Shown one piece after another: positions 11,289 through 22,792 of a stretch of 64,000 bases of DNA. The DNA lies in assembly GCA_009741485.1 (NCBI GenBank), contig CM019219.1, forward strand, positions 28,641,250 through 28,705,249, written 5' to 3'. The notes beneath the pieces were generated by a model. That model searched no databases. It saw only the letters and a list, made by a program, of their open reading frames with translations, and was not told the origin of the DNA. The position numbers and the translations under genes are program-made. Within the stretch, counting starts at the first letter, position 1, and every line of letters starts with the position of its first letter. The stretch comes from Malurus cyaneus samueli (Eukaryota; Chordata; Aves; Passeriformes; Maluridae).

Positions 11289-14200
11289 GGTAGATACCCA
11301 AATTCCCTTGCTTCTATCCCAGCTCCTGTTTTTATATCTGATATAAACACCTGCCACCTTCTGGTACATACTAGAGTGATTAAAGCATGTGGCTACCTAG
11401 ACAGCAAATCAGATTTTCTACCTCACTTGTCTACTCAGGTGAGAACCTTTCAGGGCTGGTGGGTTTGTTGTTCATTTGATCTGCTCATTGTACATCTGAT
11501 CCTGCAGTTGCTCTAATTCCAGGCAAATCTCTCCAGTTTGTTCCACAGTGGACAATAATGAAAATATGCTGGTAGCTCCCTTGTGTCAGGCCTGTCCTGT
11601 GATTGCTCTTTGTGCCCTGGGTGTTGGGTATCTAATGACCCTTTGGTGCTTCCAGTGAAGAAGGATTTCATTTTAGTTTTTTTGGTTCCTTCTTGCTTTG
11701 CTGAGGTTTTTTGCCTGTCTTGCTGTAGCTTTGCATTGGATGTACCATTTAATGTTTACATTATTTCAGTGCAATGACAGCTTTTTAAGTCTGTAATCGT
11801 GCTTCTAACAACCCCACATTGTGCTGTTCTGTGGTTTTAGTTTCCTGCTTGTCCTCCAGCTCCTCGCCACGGGCAGCCTTCACTGGTCCAGCAGCTCCAG
11901 CACGCTGCGCTTCTGCATCTTCACCACTGTTTCTCAGCATTCAGATCTTTAAAATGTCATTTGGAGCTGCTTTTTAGTTTCCTAATTAGATTTCCTAATT
12001 TTTATCTCATCTTCCTTCCTGAGGCTGAGTGTCACAAAGGACTTTTTTTTTTTCTTTTAAATTTTTCCCTTCCTGTTACTGTTGCTGGAGACGCCTCTGA
12101 TTACTTTGTGGTCATTTCTGCAGTGATCATTTCTAGTGACTCCCATTGACCTGTCCCTCCTCAGGACCATTTGGGGTCTCACCTGCTGCTTGTGCTCTCC
12201 AATGGAGCTGCTTCACACCATTACTGGAGCATCTGAGCAAAGATCTTGGTGAGCAGTAACTGAAGCCTCGCTGCTGCCAGTTTGTTTATTATCCTTTCTG
12301 ATCTCTCCTGGCATCCTGTGCTTGGTGTAGCCCCCTGTTCAGCTGAAGGGTAATAATCATAGATCCAATCCTTCATTGCTCTGTTCTGGGCAAGACATTT
12401 CAAGGCTCATGGATTCTTTAGGACTTGATGATGAGATGAGATGATTCCACCCTGACCTCTCCTTAGCATACAATATTGCAGTACAGGTAGCTCATTTTCC
12501 TGTCTTTTCTGGTTTTGGATGCTTGAAGGTTTTTTTTCATTATTGATATTAAAATGCCTTGCTTACTGTCTTCCTTCCCCTGAATTCCTCATATGCTTTG
12601 TTTGTCAGTGCCTTCACTTAGAATTAGACATTACAGTTTCTCAGTTGCATATTTAAGATAACAGAAACCTTATGAAATTGGACAGTTTGTTAAGCAACTC
12701 AAAGTAAGTTCATCTGTTATGAATTGTTTCCATTGTGCATTGAAAAATTTTGTGCTGCTTCTGAGTAGACTCAGAAGTTGAGTCTGTGCCCTCTGTAACT
12801 CCCAAAGCATTTCACAGTCACTGCTTTTAATTTGACACTTGGACTCCTTTTTTATCCTCTGACTTTGCCCTGAGGCTTTCAAAAGTATAAAAGATAATTT
12901 TCTTTGACTCCCCTAAATTTTCAGAATGCTATATTTGATTTTAATTGATCTATGGAAATTTAAAACCTTTGATCCAGACCCAAGACATTTCAAGTTTGGC
13001 TCCAAAATCCATAGACATATCAAAAATATTGGCAGTTTTCCATTAGTGACTGGCTCTCAGCAGCCAGTGCTGTTTTTCTGGTAGGAAGGGCCAGACAAAT
13101 AGGGATACAGCTGCTCTCTGCAGAGTTTTTTTCCCCACTCTCCCCTCTTTCCCTCAAGAAGTATGTTTATATCTAACATCAAAAGGTGCAAAAGAGATAG
13201 ATTAATGGTAGTGATAATTTAGCACACACTTTCATACAATGTATCTGCTCACTTTTAATTCCAGTAAAGGATATATGGAGAAACCCTCTTAGGCTAATCT
13301 AATTTCTGCAGTGCTTCATATCTTGGTGCAAATATATTTCAAAGCCCAAATGTAATGGTATTTGCCATTAGTAAAATTCCACAGACCATATACATAGGTG
13401 CCACTGGTTGTCTGTGGAAAGGTTTGTCAAGTTGATTCTTTTCAACACCATCAATGCTACTGTTTTAATGAGATATCTTCCAAATACATTCCCATATAAA
13501 GCTTAACTGTTGTCTTTCAGTTCTTTATACCTGAATGGGAAGTCATTTTGTGTCAGTAGATTTAGATTATTGTCTGTAGTAATGGAACTGTCCTTTTTTC
13601 AATTTAGCAAAATACCATTAAGAAATAATTTATGACCCAGCTACATTATTGAATCATGGAGGTACAGAGCAGTGTTACAGTTGGGGTATTCTTTCCAACA
13701 AAGTTCTAAAGATAATTTTTAAAGCACAGACACTTTCCTCCTTCACTGCACTGTAACTCGTACATATAAATGCGATTTAGGGAATGTGTTTTACTGGAGA
13801 TGCTGAGGTAGCAAAATGTACAATTACTGATAACACTCAACAATGTGACACTGGGTACTGGATGCGATTTTGCGTTTCGGAAGTGGGAAGTGGAAAAAAG
13901 GATGTTTAAAGTAGTACAAGTGAAATCCTGCCATCTATTAGTACAAAGGTCAAATCCTTTGAGGTAATTCTGCATGATTAGAGATTAAAAATAGATAAGA
14001 GACAAAGTCAAATAAATAAGGTCCACATGGTACAGTGATGGTCTGTGTTGGAAAGGTTTCATTTTTGAAGGACAAAGTGGTGTTTAGTGGTAATGTTACA
14101 TTTACTTAAGTTTTGTATTTTATTTTTCACTTCATCATCATTTAAATGGGAAATGGGAGCTCCTTCAGGAGTTGCAGCAGGTACCTTGGAGCTGAGGCAG

Positions 14201-17200
14201 GAGTGAGGCAATGCCCTCCTCTGAACTGCACTGTCAGGCTGCTTTTGGAGAAAGAACTCTCAGCCCTTTTGTCTTCAAAAGCCCTTTTGTCTTTTCTCTG
14301 TTATGTGTGAAATTACTGCTCTTCTGCTGAGAAGGAAATAATCCCTGGAGTGCTTTGCCCATACTGAAAGATAAATCCATTCTTCCTAAATCTCTGTTCT
14401 CTTCTTTATCTGCCCTGAGACTTATAATTTCGTGCATGCAAGGTATCTGTAAAGTGCTGCATAGGGGAATAGTTGTGTTCAACCCAGACGTGTGAAAGCT
14501 CTGTGGGTGTCAGGCAATGCCTTACACTATATTTAACTCAAGAGTAATTTACAGTGGCAGGATTTCTGCCTAGTACCTACTGGCTCCTGCTGCCTGAGAA
14601 ACTGGGCTGATTTATGTTCAATACCTGGCCCCATGCTGCTGTTTCCAATCCTTTTCGCTGTGGATTGTGATCTGGATGATAATTTATCAAAGTTGGGATT
14701 CAGAGGTCGCCGTGTTACAGCCAAGCTAAGAGTGTCTCATAAAGAAGGGTCCATTCATCTTGGGAGTGCATGTAAATAGTCTGTGTTCCTATAGCTTTAG
14801 CTGGGTGACTGTATTATCTCATTAATCATTTTGCGAGCACTTGTGTGTTGTTGTTTTTGTCTCTTCTCAAGGATAGGCAGACATTTACCACTTCTGTGAT
14901 CAATAAATGAGTTATTGGGTGCCTATAAAGTGAGGTGGCAGCACTGCTGTCTGCTGCTTTTGTTGGCTGGCTTCTGCAAGAGCTGCAGGTGGAAAGAAAA
15001 GGCCAGGCTATAAGAGCTGGCTGCAATGCAACCTACTGCATTTGAGAAATCTAATTTCAAAATAAATTGAGTTTGGACTTAATGTCTTACTGGCTCTAAG
15101 CAGTGATTTTCTATCCTTTCTTTTAACCTCTCCAGGTATTGATTTTTTGCAGTAACGTATTTAACATCTGCTCCCAGCCCTTTCAGCTGTCCTGCTCCGG
15201 CATTCCTGCCCCTCAGGGTGTGGCTTTTTTTTTGTGACTAGTTTCTTTCCTGTTCTTATTTTTTTTTTCTAGAGGAAACCCTGTGTAACACCTTTACCCT
15301 TGCTTTAAATTAACCAAGTGGATGGAAGTTTGTATATAGCAGTTTTATTTTCCTCATTTGAGATCTTTTGCTTACAGTGTTGTGCAGTTGAGCTTACCCA
15401 GATGGATAGGTGTCTGTCACATCTCTTGTCTCTCCTTACAAATAATAAAGAAAGCACAGATTGTCAAAATAACCTTCCAGGTCTCAGAAAATGCTGATGA
15501 CATTTTTTCTCATAAAAGCAACAGAAGAAATCAGAGTTCTGAAGTAAATGCCACCCAGAGCTCCTTAATATCCTCAAATTTCCACTTATACTGACAAAGA
15601 AAAAATGTTGCAATCAAGTTTGAGTAAACTGATACATAATGAATAAAGATGAAAAGCTTGGGAAATGACTGAGAAATAATTGACAACATGTAGTAGCTCC
15701 TGTTCTCTAATGTAACTTTAAAACATTTCTGACACAGATGGTTTTTCTACTCAAAATTTAGTGTTCTGGGCCAATGATTTTTGGTAATGGTAGTGGATGT
15801 TCAGTGTAGCCTTTCAAAATGGACAATATGTGCTTTATTGTGGAGCTGAAGAGAGCTGCTTTGTGCTGCTGCTTCACTTATTTATTTTGAAGTATTAAGG
15901 AAAGCCTGTATTATAAGTTGAATTTAACAGTGATAAAGTTGTCTACTTGTCTGCATCCTTTATGCTGAGGGACTTCGTTGGTTTTGGGGATTTCTTTTTG
16001 TGAGTCGATGGGGTTTTGTGTGAGGTTTTTTTTCCTTCCTTTCATAGCCCTGAATCAGTTCAGAAGAGTGAGGTGCTGGAGAAGATTCCCCACTTGGCTG
16101 TCCCAGCAGGAGGTCAGCTGTGTCCACGCAAAATAAAACTTGAAGGATAAATGCATTGTTTTTGTAGGGCACCCATTTATGGGCACTAAATTATTCCTAC
16201 TCTGAAATCAGATCACTGGGCTATAAGCAAAGCTGAAGGAAAGGGAAAGTATTTCTTTTTTCAGTCGTTCATGGCTGATGTGACTCCAGCTTTACAGCTG
16301 CTCAGGTCAAGTGGTGCCCTCCACTTTTCCCCTCAGTGGCTGCCATGATCAAGGGTCTGTGTGCCATAGCACGTGGTGATGGGACTTTCTTTACTTTATC
16401 TTTCCTGGGTGATTTTATCTTGAAAAGTGTGTCTGGAATGTGGGTTCTTACAGCTCCATGCCTGCAATTGAGGGGGAGGAAGGCAATTTGGTGAGTCAGC
16501 CACTTCCTGCTCAGTGTTTTTATGGATAGGTTTCAAATTTATCAAATGTCGTTTTTTAAGGCCATATTGTCTGAATTAGGGAAACCACTGGGTACTGGAA
16601 TGAGAAATGAGCTGAAAGACAAATTGATCAGTACTTAGGAAGGTTAATCCACTCATAGTAGAGAGTCTGAGATTTATCCTGATGTACTGCTATTCAGTTA
16701 GTGTAGATATAACACAAAGCAAGTTGGAAAAAAAAATCTCAGAAGTAAGTCCTAGTTATAGTGACATGGGTTGTGATCATTAGGCTTCTCAACAGGAATA
16801 GGTATTTAGCAGAATACAAGTTTTATTTGTTATGTAAATTCTCTAATTTTATTTCTTTCTCATTTTTCAGCTAGTGTCTGCTGTCTGAGTTCTACCCATA
16901 TCTTCCTGACCATAATCCCATAAAAAAATACTTCAAAGAGCTAAAAATAGGAGGGAGAGAATATCAAAGACATCCACCTTCCCTTTGCCTTGTCAAGGAG
17001 CTATTTCCATTGCAGAGATTAGATTTCAAGCAGAATGCAGGCATAATTTTTTATTTAATAATTATTTTCTAGAGTTTGGCATGCTAAATTTAAATGTAGG
17101 GATGCATTCTGACAAGAATATTTCTCCTAAGTATGTCAGAAGTGTATGGTTCTGTTATTGAAATTAAAGTAGCCTTTGGCAAACCATCTGCATGGCTGTG

Positions 17201-20200
17201 ATAAGGAAACACATGGAAATCTTAGCTGGTTTTACAGACAGTGTGGTCAGCTGCACAAGAAGGCTCTGCTGTTTTCAGTGTTTTCTCACTCTCTTCTTGT
17301 TCATCATTGGCTGTAGAGTTAAAATAAAAATGAACCATTTAATTGGAATGAGGAGATAAAAGAGGAAGCCCTCCCAAATGTTGATTTTATCAGGCTCAGT
17401 GAGCATTGTTAGCAGGATCCTATGGCACAAAGGCAGGCCAGGAGTGCTGCCTGTGCTGTCCCAGGTCACCCCATCCCCACTGTCCCCTTGGACTGTGCCT
17501 GGCACTGGCTCAGGGACAGTGCTCGGGGTTCCTGGGGGCTGTGGGGTTGCTGCCAGAGGTGTTTGTCATTGACACTCTAAAAATTAAGCTGAGACGCCAA
17601 TGGTTTTCCTTATTCCCTGCCAGCCTCTTTGTTTTCTGACCAGGGAATAGATTTCTTTAAGTCCTCTGTTTATTCTCAGTCCAGAAATAGATTTTATATT
17701 CAGGGCCAGGAACTGTTGGGAGATTTCTGTTCCAGTTTTTCCATTCTTTGTGTCACATTTCATCTGCAGCTAAATTTGAGTAAACTTTAGGTTACTGAGC
17801 AGTAAATACAAGTTGGAAAATGCTGACAAACTTAGGTTAGAAAATTATTGTAGACTTCAGTATTTATTTGAGCAAAATAATATCTTGGCATTGCCAAGAG
17901 ATGGAGAGAATAAAGAAAGGGAAGAGGAAGACAAGGTATAGCAAAAAACCAAAGGATTTTGAGCTTCAACAGAAGTGTTGGCCTGAAAATGGCTAAGTGC
18001 ACAAGGGTTTACTGTGTCGTGCATGTTTTATGAAGGAAGTGTAATTTCTCCTTTCAGATTTTTAAAAGCTATTTATGTTTTTCCTTTTTATTATGATCTT
18101 ATGTTGCTTAGGACAGCTAGATATCAGCCATGGTGTGGTGTATCTCATTTGGTGATAGTAATCCTTTTACAACTCCTAAAGGCCATGGTAGAATGAAGTG
18201 TGCTAATTGGAAGCCAGAACAACACGTGTGTAAACAAGACACAGGGTCAAAACTATCTACTGTGGAGAAAAGTAACTTTACCCCAGCCCAAAGCAGCACC
18301 ACCCCATTATGTGTGTGTGCATTATGCTTTTCCCATGATGACCTTGGCTGGGAGGAGCTCTATGAGTATAAGAAAATCTGTGTAGACACAATAATCACTA
18401 AGCCAGAAGGAGGGGAATAAGGGAGTTGGGAATAAGACCTTTACTTGGAAAGAAAGCACTGTGGAAAAAGCAGATATTCTCAAGGCTGGCAGATCAGCAC
18501 CCATGGGAATAGCCTGTTTGCCAGGTGGTGTGGCGGGATGGAGGGCTCACCGGGCCCAGCGTGATAAAGTGGCAGCATAACCTGGCAGTCACATATGTAA
18601 CCAGTGCCAGGGGTGTGAATCGCTGTGATCCTGGTCCCTTTAAAGAGATCTCTAGTACAAAAATCCCTCTAGCACAGACTGGATTATTCCTCTCAGCCAC
18701 TTCTCCATCCTTCTGAACTGGCTGAGGTCTCAAGTGGAATAACTCCGTGCAGAAGGATGCACGGATTTACATGGAGACCAAAGGCCATGGGAAACACATG
18801 AAACACATGGAGCATCAAAGGGGAGGCTGCACTGCTCTGCAGGCTTCAGGAGGCAGGGGATGTGCTACGAAATGACAGTGCTGGCAAAACCATCCTGAGG
18901 AGCATGCCAGCCCTCCTAGCGAAAAGCAAAACAAGAATGCAATTCTCAATGGAGTCAATTAGTGATTATACACACTTAAGGGAAGTCTAGAATGCCTTCT
19001 CTCCTCTTTGTCAGAAGCCCATAAACTTTAATGATGTAATATTGTTGCCTTCAAATTAATTTATTATTTGTGTTCTGCACAATCTGCAATGATGTCACCT
19101 TGATGGAAAAAATAGACTCAAGCTGGTGTAAGGAGAGACAAGACTGCAATTTTCTATCACTTAGGAATCCTCAAAGGAGGCAGAAAGAAAGCAAGGAAAC
19201 AGAAGTGAGAAATTTTCAGAGTTTACACTACCATGAAGAGATTAAAATGAATGAGTCTACTTATTTACCCCACAGATACCAAGAAAGACAGGAAATATAA
19301 GAATTTGTTCTAGCAGCATAACTTGACCATTTGTGGAAACCTTAGGCCTTGGGATGCCAATATCATCAGATTCTCTTTATAGATGAGAAACCTGATGTAG
19401 AAGCTGTGGAGGGAAGAGTTGGAGCCCAGTCTTCCAGTGACTGAACAGACAAATCTGATAGCTGACAGCTAATATTTACAGGAGGAAAATGTGTACTCAT
19501 TTTGTCTGGTGGATGTGTGCTGGATGGTGGAAACTGAACCCGTTTAGCCATAGGATCAGAGTTAACAGGCTAGGCAGACACTCAGCTGCAGGGAGCGATC
19601 AAAGGCAAAAGGTTTCCAAGGTTAAAAATAAATAAATACATAAATCAGTTCTTGAGTGTAATTGCAAGCTAAATACCACTCAGTACTTATAAGTCACAAT
19701 CAGTGCTTCTAAATGCCACCTTAAGACTTGAGTCAAGAGCAGGAAGACGAAGAAAGGTCTCAAAAATTCCCTCAATAACCAGTTCAAAAGACTTGTGTTT
19801 GCAGGGCATGTATTCATCTTGCACAGTAGAGAAGCTGATTTGATTTGCATCAAAGTGTGGTGTAAATACTGCATAAAACAAATGTGAATTCTGAGTGACA
19901 CGGAAAAGGAAGAGAAGCTCATGGCACTTGAAATGCTGGAGGGATCTTTCAGGTGATGTGTTCTTTTTAAAGCTTAGGTAAAAGAAGAAACTTCGATTGG
20001 TCTTGACCTCTTCTTCACATCCCCCTCCTGCAGTGCTGGTGTTTGTGGTGTAGGAAGGGATCCAGCTCAGGTGTGCAGGAACAGCTCTGCTTTGATTCCA
20101 TCTCTGTCCATAACCTGGGACTGGGGAGGGAATGCCTTCAGCTGCTCTGCCAGCTTCTCCCACACTCCGTGCTTAGGGGACAGGGACACAATGCCTTATT

Positions 20201-20999
20201 TCCTCTCACTGAGCAGTGAAAGTAGATAAGGGCAGAAGTTACTGCTTTTGAAGCAAACATCACACATAACCTAGTGGAAACTGGAGAGTTTAGTTGGGAT
20301 GAATAGATAAATAAATTAATGGTTTGTTGCTTTGTAGCCGGACCACTGCCAGAAAGTTTCTCAACTCCTTTGGGGCAGAGGAAGGAAAAAGCATTTTAGA
20401 AATTATGAAACTCAGTGTTTCCGAGTGAATTATTTCCCGCCGCCCTGCTTCTCCTTGGTGAAATGGATGCTGTGTTTTGAAACACAAGTTTGTGGAGCAC
20501 AGAAGATTTCAAAAGAAATCAGGAATTCAGCCTCGGAAAAGCAGTATTTCAGGCCCACTTGGCTTTGGGTGTCTTGCTGCAGGTTCCCTGTGAGAGCAAA
20601 GGATATTGTGCTGCATCCCCTGGGAATCCTTCATCTCTCTGCTGAGACTTGGTTTCACTTGCCACTAACTGGCTTTCATCATGGAGAGGTAATTACAGGC
20701 AATTTATAAGGAATTCTGCATAGCTGAATGGTAATGAACCTGGTTACTTTATCAAAATGACAATAATGGACATTTTTGTTGCAGTGTGTAGTAAAAAACA
20801 ATGGACAAAGCTGGAATTGTAGTGAACTGTCACTGACAGAATTGGTTTATAAGAGTAGCTGGGTATAACTGAAAACTGGATTTTTCTTGAACTGCTCCCT
20901 TTCAAAGAACATTGTAATTTTTCTTTATCAGAAATGTGCTAGCATGCCGTAAAGTTGAATGCAAGAATGACTGGAACAGTTATGGCAAATGTCTCTTAC

Positions 21000-21098
21000 C
21001 TGATAATAACCCTGATGGTTAAGAAAGACAAAAGGCATGACTGCCCTAGAAAATTGGCATTGCAAGATTGTAAATCCTTCACTTGCAGACAGTGAGGT
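21000..21098 (-). other. Candidate 99-bp minus-strand exon
   Basis: Read on the minus strand, a pyrimidine-rich acceptor (ccttttctcttag) precedes exactly 99 bp that end in a strong donor (atcag|gtaagag). The frame starting at the first base is open for all 33 codons and would keep phase 0 on both sides, as a coding cassette exon can. A second frame is also open. The peptide is rich in hydrophobic and aromatic residues and I do not recognise it. No neighbouring exon could be linked to it, and chance pairs are expected in a window this long. Confidence 0.2.
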
Positions 21099-22356
21099 CT
21101 AAGAGAAAAGGTTTCTCTTTTCTAAGAGAAAACATGAGAAAGCTGGCCTCCCTTTTTGGCTCTGCCCATTGCCTGATGGTAATCTGTCTCATTTCTGCAT
21201 CCTTATCTGAAATCAGTCCCCAGGCTCAGCAGCAGAGTGGCTGGGTGCTTACATGGCAGGGTATTTTGGGCACTGTTAGCCAGTGTATGGTCTCATCTTC
21301 ATGGGGTAGGGATTGGAGAGTCTGGGGAGGGTAAAGAAGCAGCCCCTTGTGTGTTCCAGTTTAGCCCCCGGTGGTGCTGACACTGCCCTGAGCTGGTCTA
21401 ACAATCTTCCTAGGAGCAGTGTGCCCAAAAGGGGCAGGCAAACCAGAAAATGCACAAGCTGGGTGCTGTTTGGAGCCTGACTGCACCAGTTAAAGGACTG
21501 TTGAGGAAGCAATTGGAATTCTCAGGTGTTTCAGCCAACTTAGGGATGCTGCAGTTAGGGGTCAGATCAGAAGTTATGTTAGTAGCTCATGCTTGTCTAA
21601 CTGAGCTAGAATCTCCTGCATCTTTTCCCATGTGACATTTCTTTCAATTTCTAATAAATTTACTCTTTCATTTCATCTCAGCACGTGTGCAAGGCAGTTC
21701 CTGAAATGACTGTTATCCAATGATTTTGGCTTCTGCACCAGTTGCCTGCAGCACAGATTGTGTGATGGCTGTCACCCGTTGTTAGTAGCACCAGGAGCAG
21801 AGGTGCATTTTGTACGTCTGTGTTCCAAAATCTAGGGAAATGACAGGAGCCCCCGAGAAATCTAACTGAGAAAAGGAGAATGAAAATAAAAAGTAAAACT
21901 CCTGGTGCAACCTTTATCTACAGACCATTTTGATAGGATTGTATCAGAAATTACAGCAGTTCTGTTCTCTCCATTACATTTATGGCCATGTCAGCATTTA
22001 GGCAGTAAACACATATTTTCTCAGCTTGCTATAAAAATTCTCACTGAGGTGGGAATTTCTGCACATGTTCTAAACTGTGGTCTGTTAGGACTCTTATTAA
22101 AACTGAAAAAAAATTGTATTAATCTCTTCTAAAGTTATTAGAGAAGAATGAAGGTTTTGCGGGTTGTATGTTGCCATGCTTGCTGTCAGCCCAAAGCAGC
22201 TGAGTTATGCACTGCAGACTCAGCTTTGCTCACCAGTTCAGCCCCATTTACCCACGTGCCTGCTGGGAGCTGTGCAGCACAGCATCTGTGTGGCGACAAA
22301 AGGAAATGATGAAAAGCACCAAAGTGTATTTTTGGTGAGAAAATCTGATTGATAGT
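21099..22356. other. Non-coding sequence upstream of the LTR
   Basis: No gene is recognised. If the adjacent element at 22376 is a 3' LTR, the last few hundred bases here could be decayed internal retroviral sequence. The open frames are short (75 codons or fewer beyond 21905) and show no motif to prove it. Confidence 0.5.
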
Positions 22357-22375
22357 GAAAGGAATGAGAAGGGAG
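22357..22375 (+). other. Purine tract next to LTR, possible PPT
   Basis: A 19-base stretch made almost wholly of A and G lies immediately before the TG that begins the candidate LTR. In retroviruses a polypurine tract in this position primes plus-strand synthesis and directly abuts the 3' LTR. Its placement is the main reason for reading the neighbour as a 3' LTR and not a solo LTR. A chance purine run cannot be excluded. Confidence 0.4.
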
Positions 22376-22792
22376 TGTCTTTACAAACAGACTGACTCTG
22401 GGGATAAGATAAGGCTGATACTGGGACATAGAAGGAAACAATAGGAAGGATTTCCATAAGAATTTCTTTGAGTGACTTATCCCAGCCTATGTTAATAGAC
22501 TACAAGAGCAGACACAGAGATGTATATATATGAAAGGGGGCAATGTATGATAGAAGAGGGGTTTTATCAGGCGTTTTGGGGAGCCTGTACCTCTCAATAC
22601 CTCAGCAATGGGGAAAGAGAGAGGGAACCGCGGCTGGGAAATTGGGATAAGAGACTGCGTCCTCTATGAATTTGAGAGACCCCATGGGAAATGCCCATGA
22701 GCTCTCCCTTTATTCATTAATAAAGTTGTGGGACTCCTCTGTCTCCTTTTTGGATATAAACCTCTGGTGCTTGTGGATTAATTTTCCTAACA
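22376..22792 (+). mobile_element. Candidate endogenous retrovirus LTR
   Basis: The segment begins TGT and ends ACA, the usual ends of retroviral LTRs, and is about 417 bp long. It contains a TATA-like element (tatatata, 22523-22530) and a canonical AATAAA signal (22719-22724), spaced as expected for U3, R and U5. About 70 bp follow the poly(A) signal, a normal U5 length. A purine tract sits directly upstream. No gag, pol or env frame is evident on the left, so the rest of the provirus is missing or decayed. The five bases on each side do not match, which fits a 3' LTR whose left side is internal sequence, or wrong boundaries. The family is not assigned. Confidence 0.5.

Larger units (their letters stand above)
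7441..20999. other. Long non-coding stretch, no gene supported
   Basis: I read both strands and found no defensible gene. Details noted: a 15-base T run at 11274-11288; a 16-bp tandem pair at 10689-10720; a slightly GC-richer patch around 11845-11935; short repeated words near 14261-14290; and open frames up to 158 codons (minus, 19687-20163) with no recognisable domain. Around 18130-18720 the composition is a little richer in C and G and might be an old interspersed repeat, but no family was recognised. Confidence 0.6.

Noticed and set aside
11271..11400. Minus-oriented retrocopy suggested by a 15-T run
   Set aside because: The sequence beside the run does not look like a transcript, and no target-site duplication was found.
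19687..20163. 158-codon open frame on minus
   Set aside because: No recognisable domain or splice context; another frame overlaps it on the same strand.
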